Of a DNA stretch of 64,000 nucleotides, positions 17,043 through 24,751 are shown piece after piece. Origin of the DNA: Desulfatibacillum aliphaticivorans DSM 15576 (GTDB lineage Bacteria; Desulfobacterota; Desulfobacteria; Desulfobacterales; Desulfatibacillaceae); NCBI RefSeq assembly GCF_000429905.1, contig NZ_AUCT01000012.1:62001-126000 (forward strand), written 5' to 3'. The notes under the pieces were generated by a model. It was not told the DNA's origin and ran no database searches. It was given only the letters and a program-made list of their open reading frames with translations. Each line of letters begins with the position of its first letter. Positions within the stretch are counted from its first letter, which is position 1. Both the position numbers and the translations under genes were made by a program.

Positions 17043-17726
17043 TTATTGAAGCCGCACCACCGCCTTTAAATACAAATTATGTACGCCCATTCCCCGAAGG
17101 GGGATTTCCAAAACGGCGCCGTCCCTGACGCCTGCGGGGATCATCAGACGCACCTTTTCTTGTTCCTCCAACATGCCGCCGCCCCCGCACCAGGAACAGA
17201 TTTTAGGAAACCGATACCCCGTGCCCCTGCAATAGCGGCACGGGTAGTATGCCGGAACCGATATAAGCGCCGCTCCGCCCCTGACCGCCTGGGATTTTGA
17301 AATGATCAATTCCACATCCAGGCTTTGCGCCGTCTCCGCCTTGGGAATGCCGATCCCCGAAAAATTCATGGCGAACCGATGCAAAAGGGCGTCAAAGGCC
17401 TCGCTGAAGCTGAGATACTCAGCAATTGAAGGGATCCTTTCCGGAATCAGCGGCTCAGGCTGCGCTCTGTATTCCGGCGCCACGGAGGACTTTCTACGAA
17501 TGGGAATCGGGCTGGCGTGATCCAAACCGTCGTTATAATCCCGTCTGCGCTCTGCATTTCCTAATACCTCGTAAGCCTCCATGATTTCGCGAAACCGTTC
17601 CGTCCATTTAAGCCCAGCCCTGTCCGGGTGATATCGCATGGCCAAATTTCGGAACGCCTCTTTGATTCCCCTGGGGCTTTCATCCCTGGAAACTCCCAAA
17701 ACCATATAATAATCGCGCCTTTTCAT
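17043..17726 (-). CDS. DnaJ-like co-chaperone with a reduced zinc motif
   Basis: 227 residues. The J domain is at about 3-66 with the essential HPD (MRYHPDRAG) that stimulates DnaK ATPase. A linker follows, then a segment with only two CxxC motifs, CRYC-GTGY and CSWCGGGG (about 169-187). A normal DnaJ has four such motifs for two zinc ions, so this protein could bind one zinc at most. The end (IPAGVRDGAVLEIPLRGMG) matches the start of the DnaJ C-terminal substrate domain, after which the protein stops. It is thus a shortened DnaJ-type protein, not the main DnaJ. An AGGAGTG site precedes the ATG. Confidence 0.75.
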   Translation of the reverse strand: MKRRDYYMVLGVSRDESPRGIKEAFRNLAMRYHPDRAGLKWTERFREIMEAYEVLGNAERRRDYNDGLDHASPIPIRRKSSVAPEYRAQPEPLIPERIPSIAEYLSFSEAFDALLHRFAMNFSGIGIPKAETAQSLDVELIISKSQAVRGGAALISVPAYYPCRYCRGTGYRFPKICSWCGGGGMLEEQEKVRLMIPAGVRDGAVLEIPLRGMGVHNLYLKAVVRLQ

Positions 17727-18175
17727 AACTGCTTCACTCCTATCCGCTTTAAGCCTCCCAATGGACGCATTTATCCCTTGCCCTGGACGCAGCGGTTTTG
17801 CGGCAAATCCACGGGGATGGCCCTATTATTCCTAAAAAAGTATTTTGAAGTTTGCGCTACCGGAAAAAATTAGAGGCTTGGGTCCCCTTTGCTTCGGAAA
17901 AACTCAGCCATAGGACGGGAGGCCCCTATTACTTCCAAAGCGCCCAGGCGAAACATTAGGGAGGATTACGATTTGCCATTTTTGCCTCCTCTACACACAA
18001 AAAAAAGGAATGCAATATTTTAACCAATACCCTGATATGATGCACAAATCTTTCTTTGGAAAAAATTTAAGGCAAAAAAATAGGCTGTCAAGAGGCGGGA
18101 TTAAGATGGAGATATTACGGCAATATTGTGAGGAAGCAAGGACCGGGGGGACCGAAATCCCCCCGTTTTAAATCA
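17727..18175. other. 449-bp gap with a GC-rich hairpin
   Basis: No gene is supported here. The main structure is a perfect eight-pair hairpin (CGGGGGGA/TCCCCCCG, 18144-18165), starting 10 bases beyond the phosphofructokinase stop. It is followed by TTTT only when read on the plus strand, so as a terminator of the minus-strand pfk gene it would lack a proper T-tract. The rest is AT-rich and should contain the promoter of the DnaJ-like gene, but I could not pick clear boxes. Confidence 0.5.
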
Positions 18176-19276
18176 TTATTCCGGCGCGCCGAAGCTGATG
18201 CCGATATCCTTGGCCGTGCGCAGGGTGTCGGAATCCATGGGCACCTGCTTGCTGGTGCCGATGGCGTCTTCCAAAGGCACGGAGGACACATTGGGAGGCG
18301 CCAGGGCCACCATGTGGCCGAACTTGCCTTCTTCCACCAGCCGGATGGCCATGGCGCCGAAGCGCAATGCCAAAAGCCGGTCGAATGTGGTGGGCGAGCC
18401 TCCCCGCTGGAGATGGCCTAAAACCAGGGACCGGGTGTCCTTGCCGGTTTTCGCGGCGATGGACTGGGCCACCACCTCGCCGATGCCGCCCAGCACCACT
18501 TCCTGGCGGCCGGCTTCTCCCGAGCCCTTGTGAACGATACGGCCTCCCAGGGGGACGGCGCCTTCAGCCACCACCACGATGGCGTAGCGTTCCCCCATGA
18601 CCTCCCCTTCCATGATTTTTTCGCAGACCAGGTCCATGTCAAAGGGAATTTCGGGGATTAAAATCACCTTGGCGCCGCCGGATACGCCGCTGTTCAAGGC
18701 GATCCACCCGGCGTTGCGGCCCATGACCTCCACCACCAGCACCCGGTCGTGGGATTTGGCCGTGGAGTGGAGCCGGTCGATGGCTTCGGTGGCGATGCTT
18801 ACGGCCGTATCAAAGCCAAAGGTGACCACCGTGCCGGAGAGGTCGTTGTCTATGGTCTTGGGCACGCCAATGACCGGAATGCCTTTTTTGTGAAAATCAT
18901 GGGCGATTTTCAGGCTGCCGTCGCCGCCCACGGCGATGAGGCAATCCAGGCCCAGGCGGTGAAAATTTTGCACCACCCGGTCGGAAAGATCCCGTTTTTC
19001 CACCTCGCCGGCAATGTTTTCCACCGGCATTTCAAAGGGATTGCCCTTGTTGGTGGTTCCCAGGATGGTGCCCCCCAGGTTGGAGATGTTCCGAACCTTG
19101 TTGGGATCCAGGCGAATAATGTCTTCCGTATCCAGCAGCCCGTGATAGCCCTGCTTGATGCCGTAGACTTCCCAGTTTTTATTGTAGGCGCTTAAAACCA
19201 CGGCCTCAATGACCGCGTTAAGGCCCGGAGCGTCTCCGCCGCCCGTGTTGATGGCTATCCGCATTCTGTCGCTCAT
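18176..19276 (-). CDS. pfkA: 6-phosphofructokinase
   Basis: 366 residues. Family motifs are clear: GGGDAPGLNAVI at the N-terminus, GGDGS (117-121), PKTIDND (139-145) and VEVMGRNAGWIA. The enzyme phosphorylates fructose 6-phosphate at C1, or runs the reverse reaction if it uses pyrophosphate. In family comparisons Gly at the fourth residue of GGDGS points to ATP use, whereas Lys in PKTIDND is the state shared with pyrophosphate enzymes. This mixed G/K state is known in ATP-using group members, so ATP is the better guess. AAGGAG lies 6 bases upstream, and the gene follows pgi by 42 bases in an operon. Confidence 0.92.
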   Translation of the reverse strand: MSDRMRIAINTGGGDAPGLNAVIEAVVLSAYNKNWEVYGIKQGYHGLLDTEDIIRLDPNKVRNISNLGGTILGTTNKGNPFEMPVENIAGEVEKRDLSDRVVQNFHRLGLDCLIAVGGDGSLKIAHDFHKKGIPVIGVPKTIDNDLSGTVVTFGFDTAVSIATEAIDRLHSTAKSHDRVLVVEVMGRNAGWIALNSGVSGGAKVILIPEIPFDMDLVCEKIMEGEVMGERYAIVVVAEGAVPLGGRIVHKGSGEAGRQEVVLGGIGEVVAQSIAAKTGKDTRSLVLGHLQRGGSPTTFDRLLALRFGAMAIRLVEEGKFGHMVALAPPNVSSVPLEDAIGTSKQVPMDSDTLRTAKDIGISFGAPE

Positions 19277-19318
19277 AGCAAGCTCCTTTCAAGGAGTGGT
19301 TAAGCCAGGACTATAAAA

Positions 19319-20968
19319 TTATCCCATCATATGCTTGTACGCATTGATCAATCCGTTTGTGGAGGCGTCGTGGGAGTTCACGGGCCTTTCGTCTTCCAAC
19401 TCCGGCAGAATCTTTTTGGCGAGCTGCTTGCCCAGCTCCACGCCCCATTGATCAAAGGAGTAGATGTTCCACAAAGCGCCCTGGACGAAAATTTTGTGCT
19501 CGTACATGGCGATGAGACTCCCCAAGGTTCTAGGAGTCAATTTTTTGAACAAGATGGAGTTGGTGGGCCGATTGCCATCAAAAACCTTGTGCGGCAAAAT
19601 TTTGGCGATCTCCTCCGGCAATTTTCCTGCCGCCTCCAACTCCTTTTGCACTTCCCCGGCGGTCTTGCCGTTCATCAAGGCTTCGGTCTGGGCGAAAAAG
19701 TTGGAAAGAAGAATCTTATGATGCTCTCCTATGGGATTATGAGATTGTGCCGGCGCCAGAAAATCCGCCGGAATCATCTTGGTTCCCTGGTGGATCAGTT
19801 GATAAAAGGCGTGCTGACCGTTGGTGCCCGGCTCTCCCCAGATGATGGGACCGGTTTGCCAGGTTACGGGATTGCCGTCCCGATCCACGGACTTGCCGTT
19901 GCTTTCCATGTTCCCTTGTTGAAAATACGCCGGAAAGCGGTGCATGTATTGATCGTAAGGCAGGATGGCCTCGGTTTGCGCGTTGAAGAAATTATTGTAC
20001 CAGATTCCAATCAGCGCCAGGATGACCGGGATGTTCCTTTCAAAAGGCTCCTTTTGAAAATGCACGTCCATGGCGTAGGCCCCTTTAAGGAGTTCGTGGA
20101 AATTCTCAAACCCCACGTAGCACGCGATGGACAGGCCAATGGCCGACCACAGGGAGTAGCGGCCGCCCACCCAGTCCCAGAACTCGAACATGTTTTGGGA
20201 ATCGATGCCAAACTCCTCCACCGCTTCCTTGTTGGTGGACAAGGCGACAAAATGCCTGGCCACATGCTTTTTATCCCCGGCTTTTTCCAGAAACCAGGCC
20301 CGGGCCGTGTAGGCGTTGGTCATGGTCTCCTGAGTGGTGAAGGTTTTGGAGGCGATCATGAACAGGGTGGTTTCCGGGTTCAGGAGCTTGAGGGTTTCGG
20401 CGATGTGGGTTCCGTCCACATTGGAGACGAAATGGACGTTCATGTGGGGTTTGGCGTATGGCTTCAGGCATTCCGTGACCATGACGGGCCCCAGGTCGGA
20501 GCCGCCGATGCCTATGTTCACCACATCGGTTATGGCCTTGCCGGTGAAGCCTTTCCACTCTCCGGTAACAATCCGGCCGGAAAAAACCCGCATTTGCTCC
20601 AGCACCGCGCGCACATCCGGCATGACGTCTTTGCCGTCCGCCAGGACGGGCCCGTCGCCCTGACGCCGTAGGGCGGTGTGGAGCACCGCCCTGTTCTCGG
20701 TTTCGTTGATATGCTCCCCGGAGAACATGCTGTTTATCATTTCCTTGAGTCCGGCCTCGTGGGCCAGATTCAGAAGCAGCTCCAGGGTTTTGGTGGTGAT
20801 CCTGTTTTTGGAGAAATCCACCAGGATGTCGTCCAAAGCCAGGGAAAAGTTATCGAACCGGCGCGGGTCTTCCTTAAAAAAGTCCCGCATATGCCGGTTT
20901 TTTATATCCTCATAATGCTTTTCAAGAAACAGCCACGCCCGGGTCTTCACCGGATTCGTCTTCTTCAT
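19319..20968 (-). CDS. pgi: glucose-6-phosphate isomerase
   Basis: 549 residues from the ATG at 20968, exactly the usual length of the long-form enzyme; GGAGG lies 8 bases upstream, whereas an ATG three codons earlier abuts it. Recognisable motifs include VNIGIGGSDLGPVMV, FTTQETMTNA, GGRYSLWSAIGLSIA and the C-terminal SFDQWGVELGKQLA. It interconverts glucose 6-phosphate and fructose 6-phosphate in the cytoplasm. Its first 47 bases overlap the end of the acyl-CoA synthetase gene, so translation is probably coupled. pfkA follows, giving consecutive steps of glycolysis or gluconeogenesis. Confidence 0.96.
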   Translation of the reverse strand: MKKTNPVKTRAWLFLEKHYEDIKNRHMRDFFKEDPRRFDNFSLALDDILVDFSKNRITTKTLELLLNLAHEAGLKEMINSMFSGEHINETENRAVLHTALRRQGDGPVLADGKDVMPDVRAVLEQMRVFSGRIVTGEWKGFTGKAITDVVNIGIGGSDLGPVMVTECLKPYAKPHMNVHFVSNVDGTHIAETLKLLNPETTLFMIASKTFTTQETMTNAYTARAWFLEKAGDKKHVARHFVALSTNKEAVEEFGIDSQNMFEFWDWVGGRYSLWSAIGLSIACYVGFENFHELLKGAYAMDVHFQKEPFERNIPVILALIGIWYNNFFNAQTEAILPYDQYMHRFPAYFQQGNMESNGKSVDRDGNPVTWQTGPIIWGEPGTNGQHAFYQLIHQGTKMIPADFLAPAQSHNPIGEHHKILLSNFFAQTEALMNGKTAGEVQKELEAAGKLPEEIAKILPHKVFDGNRPTNSILFKKLTPRTLGSLIAMYEHKIFVQGALWNIYSFDQWGVELGKQLAKKILPELEDERPVNSHDASTNGLINAYKHMMG

Positions 20969-23102
20969 CGTCTGCATCCTCCCTCTTGGCAAGGGTGATC
21001 CTGCTGTCAGCCACTTTGCATCCCTTAGGATATACAATCAGAGGGTTGATGTCCATTTCAACGATCTCAGGATGATCCGTAACCAACTGGGAAAGGCGCA
21101 GCAGGCAATCCTTGATGGCGTCGATGTCCGAAGGCGGCTTGCCCCGGAGCCCGCCCAGGATGGTGGAGGCCTTGGTGGAGCCGATCATTTCCACGGCGCT
21201 GGACTCCCACATGGGCGCCAGGCGGAAGGAAACGTCGCCGATGGCTTCCACAAAGGTGCCGCCCAGGCCGAACATGCACATGGGTCCGAAGCTGGGGTCG
21301 TTATGGGAGCCTATGATGATCTCCACGCCCTTTTCAGCCATTTGCTCCACCAGGACTCCGTCGATGACCGCGTCCTCCTTGAAAGCCTTGGCGTTGAGCA
21401 GAATCTGATCGTAGGCGGCCTGGGCCTCCTCCAGGGATTCGATGTTCAGCATCACGCCTCCGGCGTCGAACTTGTGCACAATGTCGCGGGAGATGATTTT
21501 CATGACCACGGGAGTCCCGAGCTCATCCATAATGGGCTTAACCTCTTCCGGAGAGGTCGCCACCCGATTTTGGAGCACAGGAAATCCGTAAATTTTCAGG
21601 ATTTCGTTGGCTTCGGACTGAGGCAGGGTCACCCTGTCAACGTCCTTGAGCTTTTCCTTGATAATGGCGTTCACGGATTTGGAGTCCACATCGTAATGCA
21701 CATACTCGCGCCGGATGTTTTCATTGGGCTCCACGTCCTTGGAAAAATGCACCATGGATTTGAGGGCGCGCACCGCTTCCTCGGGAAAGCTGTAGTTGGG
21801 GATGTTGTTCTCCTCCAGGTAGCGCACCCCCACGGACACATCCACAATGCCCATGAACGAACACAGCACCGGCTTGACCACCCCTTCCAGAACCCTGGGA
21901 ACCATCTGGGCGGTTTCCAGGACGTCGGTCATCTTTTGCGGAGTGAGCACCACAATGGCGCCGTCCACGTCGCCGTCGTCCACAACCGCCCTTAAAGCGG
22001 CCTCGTAACGCTGGTAGTCCGCGTCCCCGATAACGTCAACAGGGTTATTGATGTTGGCTGTGGGGGGCAGGTTCTTGCCCAGGATGCGCCTGGTGCGCTC
22101 GCCGAATTCCGCCAGCTTCAGGCCGTGGCGCACGGCCGCGTCCGTGGTCATGATGCCGGGGCCGCCGGCGTTGGTGACAATGGCGATGCGGTTGCCCCTG
22201 GGCAAAGGCATTTGCGAAAAAGCCGTGGCGTAATGGAACATTTCGTTCACGTCTTCCACGCGCTGGATGCCGCTTTGCTGGAAAATGGCGTCGTAAGAAG
22301 CGTCGCTGCCGGCCAGGGATCCGGTGTGGGAGGAGACCGCCTTGGCGCCCTCTTCCGAACGGCCCGACTTGATGGCCAGCATGGGCTTCTTGTACTTCCA
22401 GGTGATTTTCCGGGCTACGTCCATAAACTTCCGGCCGTCTGTAATGTCCTCCAGATACATGAGGATGACGTCCGTGTCCGGATCCTGCCCCAGGTACTCC
22501 AAAAGGTCGATTTCGCTGACATCGGCCTTGTTTCCAAAGGATATGAACTTGGAAAAGCCGATGTTCCGGCCCATAGCCAAATCCAAAACCGCGGTGCACA
22601 TGGCGCCGGACTGGGAGATGAACCCGATATTGCCCGGAGCAGGCATGGCCTGGGCGAAGCTGGCGTTCATGCTGAAGCCGGGAGCGGTGTTGATGATGCC
22701 CAGGCAGTTAGGGCCGATGAGACGGATTCCCCGCTCCTTGACCACGGCCTTAAGCTCGTTTTCCAGCTTAACGCCCTCACCGCCCACTTCCTTGAATCCG
22801 GCGGTGATAACAACCACGCCGCTGGCGCCCTTTTCCGCGGCCTGTTCCACAACGTCCACCACCATGGGAGCGGGTACGATGACCACGGCCATGTCCACGT
22901 CGTCCGGAATATCCTTAATCGTGGGATAAGCCCTGTTGGCGACCACGGACCGCGCGCGGGGATTGACCGGATACAACACGCCGGTGAACCCGCCCTCGAT
23001 AATATTGGTCACCACGGCCCTGCCCACGCTGCCGATACGGTCTGTTGCTCCAATAACCGCAATGGATTTTGGCTCCATTATAGTCTTGATTGTCGCTGGC
23101 AT
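20922..23102 (-). CDS. acetate--CoA ligase (ADP-forming), fused alpha-beta subunits
   Basis: 726 residues from the ATG at 23102 (AGGAGG 6 bases upstream). The N-terminal part (about 8-130) is a CoA-binding Rossmann domain (PKSIAVIGATDR). The middle is succinyl-CoA-ligase-like, with the phosphorylated His259 in SSHTGSLAG. The C-terminal ATP-grasp domain (about 490-690) has PVVMKI, HKFDAGGVMLN and EMDINPLIV. These enzymes convert acyl-CoA, ADP and phosphate into acid, CoA and ATP, or the reverse. The acyl group is not decided by sequence; acetyl is the usual guess. The acidic tail is unusual and overlaps pgi. It heads the acs-pgi-pfk operon. Confidence 0.9.
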   Translation of the reverse strand: MPATIKTIMEPKSIAVIGATDRIGSVGRAVVTNIIEGGFTGVLYPVNPRARSVVANRAYPTIKDIPDDVDMAVVIVPAPMVVDVVEQAAEKGASGVVVITAGFKEVGGEGVKLENELKAVVKERGIRLIGPNCLGIINTAPGFSMNASFAQAMPAPGNIGFISQSGAMCTAVLDLAMGRNIGFSKFISFGNKADVSEIDLLEYLGQDPDTDVILMYLEDITDGRKFMDVARKITWKYKKPMLAIKSGRSEEGAKAVSSHTGSLAGSDASYDAIFQQSGIQRVEDVNEMFHYATAFSQMPLPRGNRIAIVTNAGGPGIMTTDAAVRHGLKLAEFGERTRRILGKNLPPTANINNPVDVIGDADYQRYEAALRAVVDDGDVDGAIVVLTPQKMTDVLETAQMVPRVLEGVVKPVLCSFMGIVDVSVGVRYLEENNIPNYSFPEEAVRALKSMVHFSKDVEPNENIRREYVHYDVDSKSVNAIIKEKLKDVDRVTLPQSEANEILKIYGFPVLQNRVATSPEEVKPIMDELGTPVVMKIISRDIVHKFDAGGVMLNIESLEEAQAAYDQILLNAKAFKEDAVIDGVLVEQMAEKGVEIIIGSHNDPSFGPMCMFGLGGTFVEAIGDVSFRLAPMWESSAVEMIGSTKASTILGGLRGKPPSDIDAIKDCLLRLSQLVTDHPEIVEMDINPLIVYPKGCKVADSRITLAKREDADDEEDESGEDPGVAVS

Positions 23103-23172
23103 GTGTTTCCTCCTGCCATATGTAGAATGCATTGTCCGCTCCGGAATTACCTTCAGCAGACATTTCCATCAG

Positions 23173-23200
23173 TTATTAACAGCAACCATTTTTATGTCAA
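23173..23200 (-). promoter_or_regulatory. sigma-70-type promoter candidate of the acs-pgi-pfk operon
   Basis: On the minus strand TTGACA (23195-23200), a 16-base spacer and TAATAA (23173-23178). A second, weaker pair (TTGACC, 18 bases, TACTAT) lies about 40 bases upstream. The start of transcription would be about 65 bases before the synthetase ATG. Confidence 0.5.
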
Positions 23201-23446
23201 ACGGAAAAATAGTAGACCGGGGGAATATTGTAGGTCAAGGTTAAAAATCTATTAGACAAGGGTCATTTTTAGGGAAAAAAAACAAAAAGAAACCGCCCTT
23301 GCGGGACAAGCCCCGTTTCAACGCCCCGCAATAGCGCAGGTGATTGCAATGCCTTAAAATTCCTTAAAAAAGAGCACAGGCTGCCGAGGACCGCCCTCTA
23401 CCGGCGATTACCACGGTGCAGGCTTTATTCAGGAAAGCAATAAGCT

Positions 23447-23500
23447 CAAAAGGAAAGGGCCCGTTCACCGGCGCGCCATATGGCGGCCTTGAACAGGCCC
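23447..23500 (-). terminator. long stem-loop terminator candidate of the BLUF gene
   Basis: Positions 23457-23500 fold into a 44-base hairpin: GGGCC/GGCCC, GTTCA/TGAAC and an inner GC-rich arm closing on CCATATGG, with one mismatch and small bulges. On the minus strand it is followed by CTTTCCTTTTG. It begins about 60 bases after the BLUF stop. A second T-rich imperfect hairpin (23289-23319) lies further downstream. The rest of the gap 23103-23560 holds the acs promoter and no supported gene. Confidence 0.5.
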
Positions 23501-23560
23501 CAGACAGTTAGATCGCAAGACGCTAAAAGGATTTCTTAAGCAAGGGGACGCCCCCAAGGC

Positions 23561-23995
23561 TTAAATGTCGCTATCCAGAGTGGAGCGCTTCATCTGGGCG
23601 ATGTCAAGCATGAAACTCCGGGCGGCTTCTGCGGACATGGAATACGGATTTAACTCAATGCTGGAGCAGTAGCGAAGGATGATGTCCTGGCTCACATCAC
23701 CGGGATTAACATATGCCATGGACCACTTGGCAAATTCCCTTTGAAAAATTTCCCCGTAATCCAGCAGGACAACATTTGTATGACGAGGATCTGCTGCAAT
23801 GGAATGATAAAGGCGGCTGATTATGTTGCGCTCGCCCTCGATCCATTGCATGAAGTGAGTCGGATCATAACACAAGAGCCCTGTTACGCCGATCTTTTGA
23901 TTATTGACGCGGGCAGCCTTGAGAATACTGCGCACTTCGGGAACCCCGCAATTTTCGCTCAACTGGCTGGTGTAAATCAAACGGACCATTGTCAT
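23561..23995 (-). CDS. BLUF-domain blue-light receptor protein
   Basis: 144 residues, with a BLUF domain at about 3-98 and a short helical tail but no output domain. The flavin site residues are all present: Tyr8 in LIYTS, Asn32 in the NN-K-GVTG segment, Gln50 in HFMQWIEG and Trp91 with Met93 in KWSMA. The family signature IAADPRH is also there. BLUF proteins bind FAD and switch hydrogen bonding on blue light. A stand-alone form must act through a partner protein, which is not obvious nearby. The start has AGGAGG 7 bases upstream. It is a single-gene unit, divergent from the giant gene. Confidence 0.88.
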   Translation of the reverse strand: MTMVRLIYTSQLSENCGVPEVRSILKAARVNNQKIGVTGLLCYDPTHFMQWIEGERNIISRLYHSIAADPRHTNVVLLDYGEIFQREFAKWSMAYVNPGDVSQDIILRYCSSIELNPYSMSAEAARSFMLDIAQMKRSTLDSDI

Positions 23996-24751
23996 GGGCG
24001 CCTCCTGGCAATGACTCCCCCATAAAAAGTGCGCGGGGGGTTAATCCTTTCCAAACCATAACCGGCTGGAGAAATGAACGCTTTTAAAAATATGGATAGG
24101 ATCATAACGCACATTGCCTGTTCATGCAATAAAATTGATTAATTTTCCTTTCCGTTTTTTTAAAAAAAGACCCATATTCCAATAAAATACAATGCCTCCC
24201 CTTCAATTATCGACAGGTTTTCAGAGCAGTCGGTCTTTGCAAGGCGAGCCCCGCCGCTTTTTTTCTCCAAGAAGGAATCAATCCATAGGTCGAACAGCCG
24301 ATTTTCCACGATCAATTCCCTATGGAACCAGTATGGGAATAGCGGTCTAAAGGCGGCGCCCTTCAGGGAAAGAGCTGTGAAATGGATCACATAACCTATC
24401 AAATTCCGGCAATCCCGTATCGTTTTTTTACGCTCAAGAATCAAGTTTCCTGCAATTATAAAAAGTCTTGCGTCCTTTTTTCCATTACGTCTTGTTTTCC
24501 CCTAATCGTTTTTGCTATATTTTTTCATTAAGGCAAAACCCTAAACCACTTATTTGACGAAATAACCCCTCCTGCCTTTTCATAAGGAAAGGAGGCGCGG
24601 TTTGTTAGAAAAACATTAACAAGCCAAATGCAATTATCGGCGATCAGCTTGGCGCTTCTTTGATTCTTAACATCTTTAAGAATTAGTGCCGACAGGCGTT
24701 CCATAATTCTACTTAGGAAGGAGACGCAGCTCTTTCCAGGAGCCTTCAACC
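23996..24751. other. 756-bp gap upstream of the giant gene
   Basis: AT-rich with no gene I can support; two short minus-strand frames in it lack family resemblance and coding character. A ten-pair hairpin (CCTCCT-CCTT/AAGG-AGGAGG, 24568-24595) stands about 160 bases before the giant gene. The leader of that gene has AGGAG 9 bases before its ATG. This region should contain the giant gene's promoter and the BLUF promoter, but I see no convincing -35/-10 pair. Confidence 0.5.

Noticed and set aside
22125..23255. 376-residue plus-strand frame opposite the acyl-CoA synthetase
   Set aside because: Antisense shadow; crosses the promoter region of the real gene.
24160..24444. 94-residue minus-strand frame in the gap before the giant gene
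   Set aside because: TTG start with poorly spaced site, no recognisable domain, AT-rich non-coding character. Could be real but I cannot support it.
24450..24751. Cyclic-di-GMP riboswitch upstream of the giant gene
   Set aside because: I looked for the conserved GACGCAAAGCC and GGTAGCC segments and did not find them; only a simple hairpin is present.
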